A stretch of 44,551 bases of DNA from NCBI GenBank assembly GCA_947631975.1, contig CANRNM010000004.1, forward strand, positions 1 through 44,551, read 5' to 3'. A model generated the notes under the pieces. The model worked only from the letters and a program-made list of their open reading frames with translations, was not told where the DNA came from and ran no database searches. The DNA comes from an uncultured Clostridia bacterium. GTDB taxonomy: Bacteria; Bacillota; Clostridia; Lachnospirales; CAG-274. Position 1 is the stretch's first letter; the number at the start of each line of letters is the position of its first letter. The translations under genes and the position numbers were made by a program. Shown here in pieces: positions 33,401 to 42,646 of the stretch.

Positions 33401-34501
33401 TCAAAGACTTCTGACTACCTTCTGACCCGAAAGTCTGCGTATGCAGCCCTTAAGCTCCAGCATAGTCAAAAGACACATGGCTGCCTTAGCGTCCATATCC
33501 GACCGCGATATGATTTCGTCGACCGTTATGGGCTCGTAGCCTATACAATCATATAACATTTTTTCGTCTTCTGCAAGAGGAATTAATATTTTTTCTGAAT
33601 TTTTTAATTCTTTTTTATTTAGCTTTATGTCCAAAGCCTCCAGAATATCCTCCGCGCAGGTTACGGGCGCGCAGCCGTTTTTGATGAGCTCGTTGCAGCC
33701 TTTGCTCAGCGCGCTTGTTATATTTCCCGGCACAGCCATGACTGTCCTGCTGTTTTCAATGGCGCTTTCGGCAGTTATGAGAGAACCGCTCTTTTCCGCT
33801 GCCTCCACAACGACAGTAACTCTCGAAAGCCCCGCTATTATCCTGTTCCTATACGGAAAATTAAATTTATTGGGAGCCGTGCCGAACGGAAACTCGCTCA
33901 TAAGACAGCCCATAGCCTTTATCTCGTTGTAAAGATTTCTGTTCACGGACGGATAGCACACATCTATGCCCGTGCCCAGAACGGCTATTGTCTTACCGCC
34001 CGCGTCCATAGCGCCCTTGTGCGCAAGAGCGTCTATGCCCATAGCCATACCGCTTACCACCGTGATGCCGTAGCGCGCAAGCTCGCCCGCTATCTTGCTG
34101 CACACCATAGCGCCGTAGTCGCTGACGCGCCTTGAGCCCACTATGCTTACCATGGGCATTGTGTCGGTCGGCATATTCCCGAGCATATAAAGCCCGAGGG
34201 GCGCCTCGTGCATAGCCGTGAGCTGAACGGGATAAACGCTGTCGCCGGGGACTATGAAATCCGCGCCCAGCCTATAGAGCTTATCAAGCTCCCCGTCCAT
34301 ATTGTATGCGCCTCTGCTGTAAATAAGCATATCGGCTCTGTTTTCACTCAAAATTTTTGAATTTACTATATCCTTGGCTTTTGCCCTCCACACTTCCTCC
34401 GCGCTGCCGAAATGCTCTATCAGCGCGCGCCTTACATCCACGGGAATACCCATTACGGAGCTAAGCCACATTATATAGTTTTTCTCGCTGTAGTCTGCCA
34501 T
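33401..34501 (-). CDS. dprA: DNA processing protein DprA (Smf)
   Basis: A 366-residue Rossmann-fold protein that loads RecA on incoming single-stranded DNA during transformation. The family blocks VSIVGSRRVSDYG, VVSGMAMGIDALAH, AVLGTGIDVCYP, SEFPFGTAPNKFNFPYRNRIIAGLS and VEAAEKSGSLITA are present, with a C-terminal winged-helix-like DprA domain. It lies next to yifB (comM); the two suggest at least a relict competence ability. Confidence 0.96.
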   Translation of the reverse strand: MADYSEKNYIMWLSSVMGIPVDVRRALIEHFGSAEEVWRAKAKDIVNSKILSENRADMLIYSRGAYNMDGELDKLYRLGADFIVPGDSVYPVQLTAMHEAPLGLYMLGNMPTDTMPMVSIVGSRRVSDYGAMVCSKIAGELARYGITVVSGMAMGIDALAHKGAMDAGGKTIAVLGTGIDVCYPSVNRNLYNEIKAMGCLMSEFPFGTAPNKFNFPYRNRIIAGLSRVTVVVEAAEKSGSLITAESAIENSRTVMAVPGNITSALSKGCNELIKNGCAPVTCAEDILEALDIKLNKKELKNSEKILIPLAEDEKMLYDCIGYEPITVDEIISRSDMDAKAAMCLLTMLELKGCIRRLSGQKVVRSL

Positions 34502-34536
34502 AATACACCCCGTATGAATTCAAAACATATGTAAGC

Positions 34537-36066
34537 CTAGTGCAAAAGCGTTCTGTCCAGATTTCTAAGCTGTATTGCCTCCGCAATATGGTTGACAAGT
34601 ATATCCCTACTGCCGTCCAGATCTGCGATCGTCCTTGCCAGCTTTAGGAGCTTGTGATATGCTCTTGCGCTTAAATTGAGCGTATCGAAGGCATTTTTCA
34701 AAACCGTCTTTTCTATATCTCCTAGGGGACAGTATTTTTCTATGGCGGCGGGCGTAAGCTGAGAATTGAAAATTATATTTTCATTTTTATACCTTTGCCT
34801 CTGAATTTCATGCGCCCTTGCAACTCTCTTTTTTATATCCGCGGAGCTCTCGCCCCGTCTGTCCTTTGAAAGCGACTTATAGTCCACGGGACCCGCCTCC
34901 ACCTGTATATCTATCCTGTCCAGAAGAGGCCCGCTTATTTTATTCATATAACGGCTTATTTTGTTGGGCGTGCAGGTACACTTGTCCGAATAGCCGTAAT
35001 AACCGCAGGGGCAGGGATTCATGCTTGCCACAAGCATAAAATCCGCAGGGTAGGACACATTGCCGTTTACCCTGACTATGTTTACAACTCCGTCCTCCAA
35101 GGGCTGCCTGAGCTCCTCCAGAACATCCCTGTGGAACTCCGGAAGCTCGTCCAGAAAAAGCACGGCGTTGTGCGCAAGGCTCACCTCTCCGGGCTTGGGC
35201 ACTCTGCCGCCGCCCACCATAGCCGCGCCCGATATTGTGTGATGAGGCGCGCGGAAGGGACGCCTTGTTATAAGAGCGCTTTTGTTCCTTATGAGCCCCG
35301 AAACGGAATATATCTTTGTTATCTCTATACTTTCCTCAAATGTAAGGTCGGGCAGTATGGAAGGCAGTCTTTTTGCCATCATCGTTTTGCCGGAACCCGG
35401 AGGTCCCGACATAAGCACATTATGCATACCCGCGGCGGCTATTTCAAGCGCCCTTTTGACATTTTCCTGTCCCTTGACATCCGCAAAGTCATAGTCGCAG
35501 TTGTGAGAATCGGCAAAGAGCGCGTCCACATCCAGCATAACGGGCTTAGCCTCTCTTTCGCCGTTCAATATCTCCGCAAATTCGTCCACAGAACGGAGGG
35601 CTATGACCTCCATGCCCTTCACAAGAGCCGCCTCGTTGCCGTTTTCATAGGGAACAAAGCACCTTTTTATGCCTCTTTCAAGAGCGGAATATATCATGGG
35701 GAGCACTCCGTCAACGGGGCGTATACCGCCGTCAAGTGAAAGCTCGCCCAGAACTATGCTGTCCGAAAGGCTCTCCTCCTTTATGGCGCCTATGCACGCA
35801 AGTATGCCTGCGGCAATGGGCAGATCGAAGGCGGGACCTTCCTTTTTGGTGTTGGCAGGGGCAAGATTGACCGTTATCTTCTTCACGGGAAATTCAAAGC
35901 CCGAATTTCTTAAGGCAGTGCGCACTCTTTCCTTGGCTTCCTTTACGGCGTTGTCGGGAAGTCCCACAATATCAAAAGAAGGCAGACCTTGACAAATGTC
36001 CACCTCTACAGATACGCCGTAGCCGTCTATTCCCGATAATGCTCCCGAATTTATCTTTGCCAGCAT
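34537..36066 (-). CDS. YifB/ComM family Mg-chelatase-like AAA+ ATPase
   Basis: A 509-residue protein with an N-terminal S5/Lon protease-like domain (VEVDICQGLPSFDIVGLPDNAVKEAKERVR), the AAA+ domain with Walker A GPPGSGKT and Walker B LFLDELPEF, the RPFRAPHH block, and a C-terminal Mg-chelatase region with a Cys cluster (PCPCGYYG...CTC). ComM is a hexameric helicase that helps branch migration in natural transformation. It is the first gene of the long operon. Confidence 0.96.
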   Translation of the reverse strand: MLAKINSGALSGIDGYGVSVEVDICQGLPSFDIVGLPDNAVKEAKERVRTALRNSGFEFPVKKITVNLAPANTKKEGPAFDLPIAAGILACIGAIKEESLSDSIVLGELSLDGGIRPVDGVLPMIYSALERGIKRCFVPYENGNEAALVKGMEVIALRSVDEFAEILNGEREAKPVMLDVDALFADSHNCDYDFADVKGQENVKRALEIAAAGMHNVLMSGPPGSGKTMMAKRLPSILPDLTFEESIEITKIYSVSGLIRNKSALITRRPFRAPHHTISGAAMVGGGRVPKPGEVSLAHNAVLFLDELPEFHRDVLEELRQPLEDGVVNIVRVNGNVSYPADFMLVASMNPCPCGYYGYSDKCTCTPNKISRYMNKISGPLLDRIDIQVEAGPVDYKSLSKDRRGESSADIKKRVARAHEIQRQRYKNENIIFNSQLTPAAIEKYCPLGDIEKTVLKNAFDTLNLSARAYHKLLKLARTIADLDGSRDILVNHIAEAIQLRNLDRTLLH

Positions 36067-36107
36067 AAAAATACCCCCTGCCTTTTTTATATGGCTTTAT
36101 ACAAAAG

Positions 36108-36136
36108 ATTTTAGCACCCTTTTCAATTATTTGCAA
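36108..36136 (-). promoter_or_regulatory. Extended -10 promoter of the yifB-glyS operon
   Basis: Minus strand: TTGCAA (36136-36131), a 17-bp spacer, TAAAAT (36113-36108) preceded by TGC. Confidence 0.7.
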
Positions 36137-36177
36137 CAAAAAATTTTATCATGCCTAAAAATTTATACAAAAATAAA

Positions 36178-36202
36178 GGTGTAAAGCCACTGACCTTACA
36201 CC
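36178..36202 (-). terminator. Terminator after the toxin-antitoxin pair
   Basis: A 7-bp stem GGTGTAA/TTACACC with an 11-base loop; on the minus strand it is followed by TTTATTTTT. Confidence 0.7.
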
Positions 36203-36213
36203 CTATTTCAACA

Positions 36214-36444
36214 TTATGCCGCCTGCCTGTTAAAATCAATAACGGCGATTTCCGTGGACATATTTTTTGCAGACTCAACAATTTTTTCCAGCTGCTTTAT
36301 TACTGCGCCCGTATAAAACACCTCGCTGCACTCCGTACATTTAAAGCAAGGAACATTGCGCACAATAACAAGACAACTGCCAAGGTCTGTAACATCAGTT
36401 GTAAAACTCTGCTCCATTTCGGAAGCACACTTAAAGCATTTCAT
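36214..36444 (-). CDS. YgiT-type zinc-finger antitoxin (MqsA N-terminal-like)
   Basis: A 76-residue protein with two Cys-x-x-Cys knuckles (MKCFKC and CFKCTEC, about 30 residues apart) and 'EVFYTGAVIKQLEKIVE', the pattern of YgiT-type antitoxins. The DNA-binding helix-turn-helix found at the C-terminus of MqsA is absent; only a short tail follows. AAGGAGG supports the ATG at 36444, which overlaps the toxin gene by 14 bases. Toxin-first order is as in mqsRA. Confidence 0.83.
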   Translation of the reverse strand: MKCFKCASEMEQSFTTDVTDLGSCLVIVRNVPCFKCTECSEVFYTGAVIKQLEKIVESAKNMSTEIAVIDFNRQAA

Positions 36445-36760
36445 TGTTGTTCCTCCTTCTGACTTTATAATCATCACGCCATTTTAATTCATCCGGATAA
36501 TAAGCGGTTATAATATAAATATAATTACCGTCTGTACTAAGCACTACATGTATAGGTTTGCCAAGCGACGACCTGCCAAGAATCAAGCAGCTTGGAAACG
36601 GCATATCATCTTCATATTGTTCTATAATTTCACCATCCATTACGGCATTTTTTATATCATCAAAAAATATATTTCTTTCAAAGCACCTGTTTTTACTGTG
36701 CTTTGTCATTATCACGGTGTCATCACCGAATATTTTTATCAAGCTTTCTATGCTTATCAT
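36431..36760 (-). CDS. DUF4258 family toxin
   Basis: A 109-residue protein with 'TKHSKNRCFERNI', 'DDIKNAVMDGEIIEQYEDDMPFPSCLILG', 'KPIHVVLS' and 'YIITAYYPDELKW', which match the DUF4258 fold, a RelE/MqsR-like group. Such toxins are thought to act on RNA; activity here is untested. The ATG at 36760 (AGGTGG site) is preferred over a GTG three codons earlier. It is paired with the zinc-finger antitoxin and placed straight after rnr. Confidence 0.82.
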   Translation of the reverse strand: MISIESLIKIFGDDTVIMTKHSKNRCFERNIFFDDIKNAVMDGEIIEQYEDDMPFPSCLILGRSSLGKPIHVVLSTDGNYIYIITAYYPDELKWRDDYKVRRRNNNEML

Positions 36761-36790
36761 TTCATCCACCTATGTTTTATATACTGCTTT

Positions 36791-36824
36791 ATTTCATTAT
36801 AACTCAAATGAAATATAATTTCAA
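36791..36824 (-). promoter_or_regulatory. Promoter and palindromic operator of the toxin-antitoxin pair
   Basis: Minus strand: TTGAAA (36824-36819), a 17-bp spacer, TATAAT (36801-36796), all consensus-like. A perfect inverted repeat ATTTCATT-N8-AATGAAAT (36791-36814) spans the -10 box and most of the spacer, as expected for autorepression. Confidence 0.82.
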
Positions 36825-36831
36825 TAAATAC

Positions 36832-38958
36832 TTACTCCGCGAACTCGAAGTCTATCGTCCTGCTTTCCAAGCTGACATTTACTAGCTTTACCTTAACGCT
36901 GTCGCCTATTGTATAGCTCCTGCCCGTATGCTCAAATGTACAGCACATTTTTTCCTCGTCTAGCGTGAATGTGTCCTCCGTATCCCTAAGAGATATCATG
37001 CCCTCTACGGTGTTGGGGAGCTCCACATATATGCCCCATGCCGTTATGCCCGAAACAAAGCCTTCAAACTCCTCGCCGACCTTATGCTGCATAAATTCGG
37101 CAATTTTGTATTTATCGGTATCTCTCTCGGCTTCCTCTGCGCGTCTTTCGTTTGCGGAGCAGAGCGCCGCCGTATCGGGAAGTATCTTTTTGTAATGCTC
37201 CATACGGCTTTCGTCAAGCGTTCCCGCCAGATATTCGCTTATTATCCTGTGTATCTGCAGATCCGGATAGCGCCTTATGGGCGATGTAAAATGACAGTAG
37301 TACTCCGAAGCCAAGCCGAAGTGTCTGCCGCTCTCCGCCGTATACCTAGCCTGCTTCATGCTCCTGAGCGCAAGCCTGTGTATAAGCATTTCCTCGGGAG
37401 TGCCCTTAGCCTGCTCCAAGAGCTGCTGATAGCTCTTTGGGTGCTTTGAATTGCCCTTAAGCGCATAGCCGAGAGGCGAAACGAGCAGTCTTAGCTTTTC
37501 ATACTTTTCCTCGTCGGGAGTGTCGTGCGTTCTGTATACAAAGGGTATCTCAAGCCAATAGAAATGCTCCGCAACGGTCTCGTTTGCCGCTATCATAAAT
37601 TCCTCTATTATGCTTGTCGCAACATTGCTCTCTCTTTTGACAATATCAACGGGCTTGCCCTCATCGTCCAGTATTATTTTGGCTTCCTCGCTCTCAAAGT
37701 CTATGGCTCCGCGCTTTTTTCTCTTATTGAGCAGTATGTTCCTCAATGCCTCCATATCCTTGAACATGGGCAGAAGCTCGGCGTATTCGTCCTTATACTC
37801 CGAGCCTTCATTTGTGAGAAGGTCGTTAACGACAGTGTAGCTCATTCGCCTGTCCACATTTATGACAGCCTTTTTTATGTCGTGCGCTATCACATCGCCC
37901 TTAGCGTCTATGTCCATTATACAGCAGAGGCAAAGCCTGTCCTCGCCCGCATTTAGTGAACATATGCCGTTTGAAAGCCTATGCGGGAGCATGGGTATGA
38001 CTCTGTCCACAAGATAAACGCTTGTGCCCCTTTTGTGCGCCTCCTTGTCAAGAGGAGAGCGTTCCTTCACATAGTGCGACACATCGGCTATATACACTCC
38101 CAGCCTGTAATTGCCGTTTTCAAGCCTTTCAACGGAAACGGCGTCGTCCAGATCCTTGGCATCCTCTCCGTCTATCGTAACCATAGGCGTCTTTCTGAAG
38201 TCCTCTCTGTCAGCCATATCCTCCGCAGATATGCTTTCGGGTATAAGCTGTGTGTACTGCATCACCTTTTCCGAAAATTCCAATGGCAGGTCGTACTGCA
38301 TTATTATGGAGAGTATGTCCACTCCCGGGTCGTTTATATGCCCCAATATCTCCGTAACCCTGCCTTCGGGGTTGTTTTTCTTTTCGGGAGGCTTAGTTAT
38401 GCTCACAAGCACCTTATGTCCGTCCACGGCGCCCATGGAACAGCCCGAGGGTATATATATGTCGTCGCAGAACTTTTTGTCATCGGGCACCACAAAGCCA
38501 AAGCTCTTTACTCTCTGATATGTGCCGACAATGTGCCTTACGCCGTGAGAAAGTACCTTCATTATCTCGCCCTCGGCGTGTCTGCCGTTTCTGCTGACTA
38601 TCCTGAAAATGACCTTATCCCTGTGCATGGCGCCGTTTGTGGCGTTTGCGGGTATAAAGACATCCTCCGCCATGCCCTCGGCGCTCACAAAGCCGAAGCC
38701 TCTGCCCGTGCCTCTGAACTCGCCCGCATATTGGTCAAGGCTCTCGGCAGAAGCTATCTTTCCCTTTTTGGTGAGCACGATCTTGCCCTCTTTTTCAAGC
38801 TCCGACACTATATCCGAGAGAATATACATCTCCTCCCGAGGCACCTGCATAATAAGCGCTATATCCTTAAGGCGCATGGGCTTATAGTCCTCGTCGCATA
38901 TAAATCCAAAGACCTTTTTCTTTCTGTCGTCATATATATTAAAGCCGTCCTCATTCAT
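36832..38958 (-). CDS. rnr: Ribonuclease R
   Basis: A 708-residue 3'-5' exoribonuclease of the RNase II/R family that degrades structured RNA. A helix-turn-helix-like N-terminus and cold-shock domains (GRGFGFVSAEG; VKSFGFVVPDD) precede the RNB catalytic domain with the Asp cluster in DGEDAKDLDDAVSVE, and the C-terminal S1 domain has GFVSGITAWGIYVELPNTVEGM. In Firmicutes the order is usually secG-rnr-smpB; smpB is replaced here by the toxin-antitoxin pair. Confidence 0.97.
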   Translation of the reverse strand: MNEDGFNIYDDRKKKVFGFICDEDYKPMRLKDIALIMQVPREEMYILSDIVSELEKEGKIVLTKKGKIASAESLDQYAGEFRGTGRGFGFVSAEGMAEDVFIPANATNGAMHRDKVIFRIVSRNGRHAEGEIMKVLSHGVRHIVGTYQRVKSFGFVVPDDKKFCDDIYIPSGCSMGAVDGHKVLVSITKPPEKKNNPEGRVTEILGHINDPGVDILSIIMQYDLPLEFSEKVMQYTQLIPESISAEDMADREDFRKTPMVTIDGEDAKDLDDAVSVERLENGNYRLGVYIADVSHYVKERSPLDKEAHKRGTSVYLVDRVIPMLPHRLSNGICSLNAGEDRLCLCCIMDIDAKGDVIAHDIKKAVINVDRRMSYTVVNDLLTNEGSEYKDEYAELLPMFKDMEALRNILLNKRKKRGAIDFESEEAKIILDDEGKPVDIVKRESNVATSIIEEFMIAANETVAEHFYWLEIPFVYRTHDTPDEEKYEKLRLLVSPLGYALKGNSKHPKSYQQLLEQAKGTPEEMLIHRLALRSMKQARYTAESGRHFGLASEYYCHFTSPIRRYPDLQIHRIISEYLAGTLDESRMEHYKKILPDTAALCSANERRAEEAERDTDKYKIAEFMQHKVGEEFEGFVSGITAWGIYVELPNTVEGMISLRDTEDTFTLDEEKMCCTFEHTGRSYTIGDSVKVKLVNVSLESRTIDFEFAE

Positions 38959-39024
38959 AGCCTTTTGTCCTTTCTTTTTTTAAATAGTTTTTGTATTGGG
39001 AGAGTGTTTTATTTTGCCAAAAAA

Positions 39025-39048
39025 AGAGAGAGTTTTAAAACTCTCTCT
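39025..39048 (-). terminator. Terminator between secG and rnr
   Basis: A 24-base palindrome (AGAGAGAG-TTTTAAAA-CTCTCTCT) followed on the minus strand by a run of T. rnr must then have its own promoter or depend on read-through; no clear promoter is seen in the 66 bp before rnr. Confidence 0.82.
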
Positions 39049-39062
39049 CATTTTAAATATTT

Positions 39063-39314
39063 TTATGCCACAAAGTTGCTTACAAGAATAAGAATAGCAT
39101 ATATTGCGGCAACGACCTTGGTGTAGAACTCAAGCTTGCCTTCTATGGAATTTTTCTTATTCTTATCCCAATAGGTCTGACCAGAAGTCATCATACCTCC
39201 ACCCATTGATGTAAAGCCTGCAGCCTGCTTCTTCTGCAAAAGAATGAGAGCGATAAGAGCAAAGCTGGCAATGGCAATTAAAACGCATAAAATTATAAAT
39301 ACGGGACTCATCAT
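39063..39314 (-). CDS. secG: Preprotein translocase subunit SecG
   Basis: An 83-residue two-helix membrane protein: helix 1 'PVFIILCVLIAIASFALIAL', the conserved LLQKKQAAGF and MGGGMMTSGQTYWDKNKK loop, and helix 2 near the end. It is part of the SecYEG channel. AGGAGG lies 4 bases before the first and 7 before the second of two adjacent ATG codons; either may be used. Confidence 0.94.
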   Translation of the reverse strand: MMSPVFIILCVLIAIASFALIALILLQKKQAAGFTSMGGGMMTSGQTYWDKNKKNSIEGKLEFYTKVVAAIYAILILVSNFVA

Positions 39315-39348
39315 AACACCTCCTAGTAAAAACTCTGACATCTTTTTT

Positions 39349-39377
39349 ACTATATCACAGTTCTTTTGTTATTGCAA
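39349..39377 (-). promoter_or_regulatory. Promoter of secG
   Basis: Minus strand: TTGCAA (39377-39372), a 17-bp spacer, TATAGT (39354-39349) preceded by TGA (extended -10). Confidence 0.75.
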
Positions 39378-39386
39378 GTGTTTTTT

Positions 39387-40085
39387 TCAATTTTTAACAT
39401 TAAATTTATAGCCTACGCTCCAGACGGTCATAATGCTCCAGGGGTCGTCGAGATTGAGCTTTTCTCTTATTCTCTTGATATGTACATCCACCGTTCTGGT
39501 ATCGCCCACAAATTCATAGCCCCATATCTTGTCGAGAAGCTTTTCTCTTGTGAACACCTGATTGGGGTGCTGGGCAAGGAAGCTTAAAAGCTCAAACTCC
39601 TTGGGCGGGAGCGAAAGATCCTTGCCGTGATATGTAACGAGATAGGTACCCTGGTTGATGATGAGATTGGGGTACACTATCTTCTTGACTTCATTTTCCT
39701 TCTTGGTGTCGTAGCGCCTCAAAACAGCCTTCACTCTTGCCACAAGCTCCTTTGAGTCAAAGGGCTTTACAATATAGTCGTCCGCGCCCATTTCAAGACC
39801 GAGCACCTTGTCAAAGGTCTCTCCCTTTGCTGTGAGCATAATAATGGGAACATTGCTCACCTGTCTTATTTTTCTGCATACCTGATAGCCGTCGATACCC
39901 GGAAGCATAATGTCCAGAAGCACCAGATGCGGATCAAATTTCTTGTAAGCATCCATTACCTCATCGCCGTTATGCACCTCGTAGGTTTCGTAGCCCTCCT
40001 TTTCCATATACAGAGATATGAGCTCTGCAATATGCACATCATCATCAACTACAAGAACTCTTAATTTAGTATTGTTGCTATCCAT
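39387..40085 (-). CDS. OmpR/PhoP-type response regulator, orphan
   Basis: A 232-residue regulator with an intact receiver (acidic DDD near residue 14, phosphoacceptor Asp in LVLLDIMLPGIDGY, Thr in MLTAKG, Lys in IVKPFD) and a winged-helix DNA-binding domain ('LLSFLAQHPNQVFTREKLLDKIWGYEFVGDTRTVDVHIKRIREKL'). It resembles the WalR/PhoP/ResD group. No histidine kinase gene is adjacent: it lies 13 bp after mutS2 and before secG. The partner and target genes are unknown. Confidence 0.93.
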   Translation of the reverse strand: MDSNNTKLRVLVVDDDVHIAELISLYMEKEGYETYEVHNGDEVMDAYKKFDPHLVLLDIMLPGIDGYQVCRKIRQVSNVPIIMLTAKGETFDKVLGLEMGADDYIVKPFDSKELVARVKAVLRRYDTKKENEVKKIVYPNLIINQGTYLVTYHGKDLSLPPKEFELLSFLAQHPNQVFTREKLLDKIWGYEFVGDTRTVDVHIKRIREKLNLDDPWSIMTVWSVGYKFNVKN

Positions 40086-40098
40086 TTGTTTTCTCCTC

Positions 40099-42456
40099 TT
40101 ACTTTAATTCTGCAATAGTTACGCCCGCATCGCCCTCGCCGAACTGACCCAAGCGATAGCTCTTTACTCCGGGACTGCGCCTTAGATAATCATGCACCGC
40201 CTGTCTTAAGGCGCCCGTACCCTTGCCATGTATAATGGTAACGGGGCTTACGCCCGCAAGATAAGCGTCGTCAATGTATTTATCCAGCTTGTCAATGGCT
40301 TCCAAGGTCAACATTCCTCTCAAGTCCACCTCCGAGGATATTGAACTCTTCTTTGCCCTTGCAATGCCCGAAGCATATTTTTTGTGTTCCGCCGTCCTGT
40401 CCTCGCTGTCATCCAAGGACAGATCCTTGATATTTACACTTATTGTCATTATGCCCGCCTTTACGGTAACATCGCCGTTTTTATTGGGCGGCGCAGACAC
40501 TATACCTGTGCGGTTTAAGGAGTGAATGTGGACCTTATCACCCTTAACCAGCTTGTCCGGGACCTTATGGTCCGCTTTGACGGCAAGGCTTTTGTCAGCT
40601 TTTTCAAGCTTATCCTTAAGAGATGAGCGGAGCTCCTCCAGCTCATGGGTATTTATGCCCTCCTGATAGAGCTTTCTCATCTGTTTTAGGATAGAGTCCG
40701 CCTCGTCCTTGGCTTGTGAAACTATTTCCCTCGCCTTTTCGTTGGCAGCTCTCAGTATTTTTTCACGCTGAAGCTCAAGCCTGCTCCTTTGCTGTTGTGC
40801 TTCATTTTTGAGCTGTTGAGCCTCCTTTCTGTATTCCTCCGCCCTTTCCTGCTCTATAAGAAGCGACTTACGGCTTATTTCGAGGTCGGTTATGACATCC
40901 TCGAAGCGCAGGTCTTCGCGGCTCAATACCTCCTTCGCCTCGTCTATAACATAGTCGGGAAGTCCGAGCCTTTTGGAAATGGCAAAGGCATTGCTTTTGC
41001 CGGGTACTCCAATAAGCAGTCTGTAGGTTGGTCTTAAGGTCTCCACATCGAATTCGCACGCGGCGTTTTCAACGCCGTCGGTGGAAAGCGCAAACACCTT
41101 AAGCTCGCTGTAATGTGTTGTAACTGCCGTTCTCACACCCATAGCGTGCAGCCGTTTTATTATTGCCGCGGCAAGCGCCGCGCCCTCCGTGGGGTCTGTG
41201 CCCGCGCCCAGCTCATCCAGCAGCACCAATGAGGAGGGTGTAACCTCATTGAGTATTCTGACTATGTTAGTCATGTGGGACGAAAAAGTGCTGAGGCTCT
41301 GCTCAATGCTCTGTTCATCCCCTATATCGGCAAATACATTGTCAAAGACCGCCAGCTGTGAGTTGTCAAAGGCGGGGATATGAAGCCCCGACTGACCCAT
41401 AAGCGTAAAAAGACCGAGTGTCTTTAAGCTGACGGTTTTTCCGCCTGTATTTGGACCTGTTATAAGAAGTGTGTTGAATTTCTTGCCTATATATATATCC
41501 GTAGGCACTACGGTCCTGCTGTCCAGAAGGGGATGTCTTGCTTTCTTGATATTCACGGCGCCGTCGGTATTGAACACAGGCTCCGTGCCCTGCATGGATA
41601 CAGAAAGACTGCCCTTTGCAAACACAAAATCAAGGTGAGAAAGAAAGCTCTGATTTGAAAGCAGGGTATCCGCGTGCTCCGCCACATTGAGCGAGAGAAG
41701 CGCAAGTATCCTTTCTATTTCAGCCTTTTCCTCGGAATGGAGCTCCTTTATCTTGTTGTTGAGCTGAACAACGCCTATAGGCTCTATAAACACCGTCGCA
41801 CCCGTAGAGGACTGATCGTGTATAAGTCCCGCAAAGGCGTTTTTGTATTCCTGCTTTACGGGCACGCAGTATCTCTCGTTTCTTATGGTTATGACGGATT
41901 CCTGGAGCATATTTTTGTATGCCGCGGAATGTATGACGGAATTGAGCTGTTCCTTTATTCTGTCGTTGGCTATCCTTATGCTTCGCCTTATGTCCCTTAG
42001 CTTTCTCGAGGCGTCGTCCGCTATCTCGTTTGGAGAGAGTATGCTTCTTTCTATGTCCCTTTCAAGCTCGATTATGGGCTCCAAGCCGTCAAAACAGGGC
42101 TCCAGCAGAGGAAAGCTGTCGTTTTTGCCCTCTGTCCTGCCATAGTCCTTTAAGCGTCTTGAGGCTCTCAAAAAATCGCATATATTGAGAAGCTCTCCCG
42201 CGTTGAGCGCTCCGCTGACATTCACTCTTTTAATATAGCCCTCTATATTTCTGAGCCCGCCGAAGGACGGCTCGCCCTTTTTGAGTATCATGGAGACAGC
42301 CTCCGAGGTCTCCTTCTGGGCTCGGCGAATGGTGTCTATGTCTGTGGAAGGCGCAAGCTCCGATATTATGCTCCTGCCAAGCTCCGAAGCCGCGCGGTCT
42401 GAAAGCATATCGGTTATTTTATTGAATTCAAGAACCTTGAGCGCCTTTTTATCCAT
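40099..42456 (-). CDS. mutS2: Endonuclease MutS2
   Basis: A 785-residue MutS-family protein without the mismatch-recognition domain. Walker A ITGPNTGGKTVSLK, Walker B LVLLDELGAGTDPTEG, a coiled coil at about residues 510-620 rich in Glu, Arg and Gln, and a C-terminal Smr domain with VDLRG and HGKGTGALR. MutS2 acts on recombination intermediates or, in Bacillus, on collided ribosomes. The ATG at 42456 is fixed by AAGGAG; a GTG six codons earlier overlaps that site. Confidence 0.96.
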   Translation of the reverse strand: MDKKALKVLEFNKITDMLSDRAASELGRSIISELAPSTDIDTIRRAQKETSEAVSMILKKGEPSFGGLRNIEGYIKRVNVSGALNAGELLNICDFLRASRRLKDYGRTEGKNDSFPLLEPCFDGLEPIIELERDIERSILSPNEIADDASRKLRDIRRSIRIANDRIKEQLNSVIHSAAYKNMLQESVITIRNERYCVPVKQEYKNAFAGLIHDQSSTGATVFIEPIGVVQLNNKIKELHSEEKAEIERILALLSLNVAEHADTLLSNQSFLSHLDFVFAKGSLSVSMQGTEPVFNTDGAVNIKKARHPLLDSRTVVPTDIYIGKKFNTLLITGPNTGGKTVSLKTLGLFTLMGQSGLHIPAFDNSQLAVFDNVFADIGDEQSIEQSLSTFSSHMTNIVRILNEVTPSSLVLLDELGAGTDPTEGAALAAAIIKRLHAMGVRTAVTTHYSELKVFALSTDGVENAACEFDVETLRPTYRLLIGVPGKSNAFAISKRLGLPDYVIDEAKEVLSREDLRFEDVITDLEISRKSLLIEQERAEEYRKEAQQLKNEAQQQRSRLELQREKILRAANEKAREIVSQAKDEADSILKQMRKLYQEGINTHELEELRSSLKDKLEKADKSLAVKADHKVPDKLVKGDKVHIHSLNRTGIVSAPPNKNGDVTVKAGIMTISVNIKDLSLDDSEDRTAEHKKYASGIARAKKSSISSEVDLRGMLTLEAIDKLDKYIDDAYLAGVSPVTIIHGKGTGALRQAVHDYLRRSPGVKSYRLGQFGEGDAGVTIAELK

Positions 42457-42486
42457 ATACACATACTCCTTCACCTTACTATATAT

Positions 42487-42514
42487 ATTATAACATATTA
42501 TACAAAAAATGCAA
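42487..42514 (-). promoter_or_regulatory. Promoter of mutS2 and the response regulator
   Basis: Minus strand: TTGCAT (42514-42509), a 16-bp spacer, TATAAT (42492-42487). Confidence 0.72.
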
Positions 42515-42585
42515 TATTATTTTAATAAAACGATAAGAAATAAAACATATTTTAATGTTTGTGAACACAGGATTTAAAAAACAAA

Positions 42586-42629
42586 AAAAATCCGTTAAAG
42601 ATATTGTTTTTATCAAATAACGGATTTTT
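42586..42629 (-). terminator. Terminator after spo0A
   Basis: A 12-bp stem (AAAAATCCGTTA with TAACGGATTTTT, 20-base loop) followed by more T on the minus strand. Confidence 0.82.
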
Positions 42630-42646
42630 ATACAATATAAAATATA

